Positions 6,811 to 7,040 of a stretch of DNA of 7,040 nucleotides are shown here, in pieces. The number at the start of each line of letters is the position of its first letter. Position 1 is the first letter of the stretch. The notes below the pieces were generated by a model. That model made no database searches. It saw only the letters and a list, made by a program, of their open reading frames with translations, and was not told the DNA's origin. Source of the DNA: Microcaldota archaeon (GTDB lineage: Archaea; Micrarchaeota; Micrarchaeia; Anstonellales; Anstonellaceae); the NCBI GenBank assembly GCA_023248665.1, contig JAHFEC010000064.1, forward strand, positions 1 through 7,040, given 5' to 3'. The position numbers and the translations under genes are program-made.

Positions 6811-6826
6811 TTCGTCAGGGGACGAA
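6811..6826. promoter_or_regulatory. Inverted repeat upstream of the isomerase promoter
   Basis: TTCGTC-AGGG-GACGAA is a perfect six-base inverted repeat with a four-base spacer. It sits about 16 bp upstream of the isomerase TATA-like box, where an archaeal activator or repressor could bind. Followed by an A-run on the plus strand, it is not a normal plus-strand terminator. The repeat is real; a regulatory role is speculative. Confidence 0.25.
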
Positions 6827-6923
6827 AAAAATCAGATCAAGAATTTTAGCCAACGGATGATCTCGCTCTTGTGGGGGCCGGCGAGCGAACAAGCTATCAA
6901 TTCTAAACATAAAAATAATTAAC

Positions 6924-6931
6924 TTTATAAA
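6924..6931 (+). promoter_or_regulatory. TATA box for the divergent right-hand gene
   Basis: TTTATAAA, a strong match to the archaeal TATA consensus, in a very A+T-rich stretch (6901-6953). Its centre is about 26 to 27 bp before the ATG at 6954, the classic spacing for a leaderless archaeal transcript. It is the best promoter match in the window. Confidence 0.65.
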
Positions 6932-6953
6932 CTTTAATGATTAAAAATACGTT

Positions 6954-7040
6954 ATGATTGAGCTTCTCAAGGCCAAAGAGGATGAACATCTTGACCGGGT
7001 CCGTTCTCTGGAGAATCGGGACAGCGTAGGCGAGAAGATT
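6954..7040 (+). CDS. 5' end of an unidentified gene, cut by the window edge
   Basis: An open frame of 29 codons from ATG at 6954 runs off the right edge without a stop. The visible peptide begins MIELLKAKEDEHLDRVRSLE and is charged and probably helical, with no signal peptide. It is too short to assign a family. Coding is supported by a TATA box at the leaderless distance, by the switch from A+T-rich spacer to balanced sequence at the ATG, and by G/C-biased third positions. It is divergent from the isomerase unit, and the two share the 187 bp region 6767-6953. Confidence 0.65.
   Translation, partial: MIELLKAKEDEHLDRVRSLENRDSVGEKI

Noticed and set aside
6862..6896. Interleaved complementary segments (CTCGC/GCGAG and CTTGT/ACAAG) resembling a pseudoknot
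   Set aside because: The stems are only five bases long, the spacing is irregular, and it lies upstream of the TATA box of the plus-strand gene, outside any inferred transcript.
6937..6957. Six-codon frame (ATG at 6937 to TGA at 6957) overlapping the ATG at 6954
   Set aside because: It begins only about 10 bp from the TATA-box centre, so it would lie upstream of the expected transcription start.

Overview
The window reads as part of an archaeal genome. A type 2 (FMN-dependent) isopentenyl-diphosphate isomerase and an archaeal-type glutamyl-tRNA synthetase sit side by side. The heads of the transcription units have TATA-like boxes about 25 to 28 bp before the start codon, as expected for leaderless or nearly leaderless archaeal transcripts. 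A gene inside an operon has a Shine-Dalgarno match to the archaeal 16S tail instead. The surface proteins carry many N-glycosylation sequons and a Cys-rich motif of the form C-x-P-D-x-G-E-N-x(4)-C-P-x-D-C, a style I associate with DPANN-type archaea. The phylum is a guess (Micrarchaeota- or Diapherotrites-like); archaeon is a firm inference.

Layout, right to left, because nearly everything is on the minus strand. The right edge (6954 to 7040, plus strand) holds the first 29 codons of an unidentified gene transcribed divergently. A 187 bp divergent promoter region follows. Then comes a housekeeping unit: isomerase (5675-6766), an 18-codon micro-ORF built on an 18 bp tandem repeat (5619-5675), gltX (3850-5622), and a small, very basic orphan protein (3310-3798). 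The isomerase, micro-ORF and gltX are linked by TGATG and ATGA stop/start overlaps. After a T-tract and a new TATA-like box, a second unit encodes two cell-surface proteins. One is a 798-residue lipoprotein with a C-terminal transglutaminase-like domain (802-3198). The other, overlapping it by 10 bp, is a 260-residue protein with a signal peptide, a beta-sandwich-like domain, a Cys-rich module and one membrane helix (29-811).

Functionally, the first unit joins isoprenoid precursor supply for archaeal lipids with Glu-tRNA synthesis. It looks like a condensed form of the archaeal mevalonate-pathway/gltX neighbourhood. The second unit looks like an accessory surface system: a disulfide-rich, probably glycosylated lipoprotein co-translated with a membrane partner. 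The surface genes are visibly more A+T-rich than gltX and the isomerase. No mobile element, CRISPR array, rRNA or tRNA was found.
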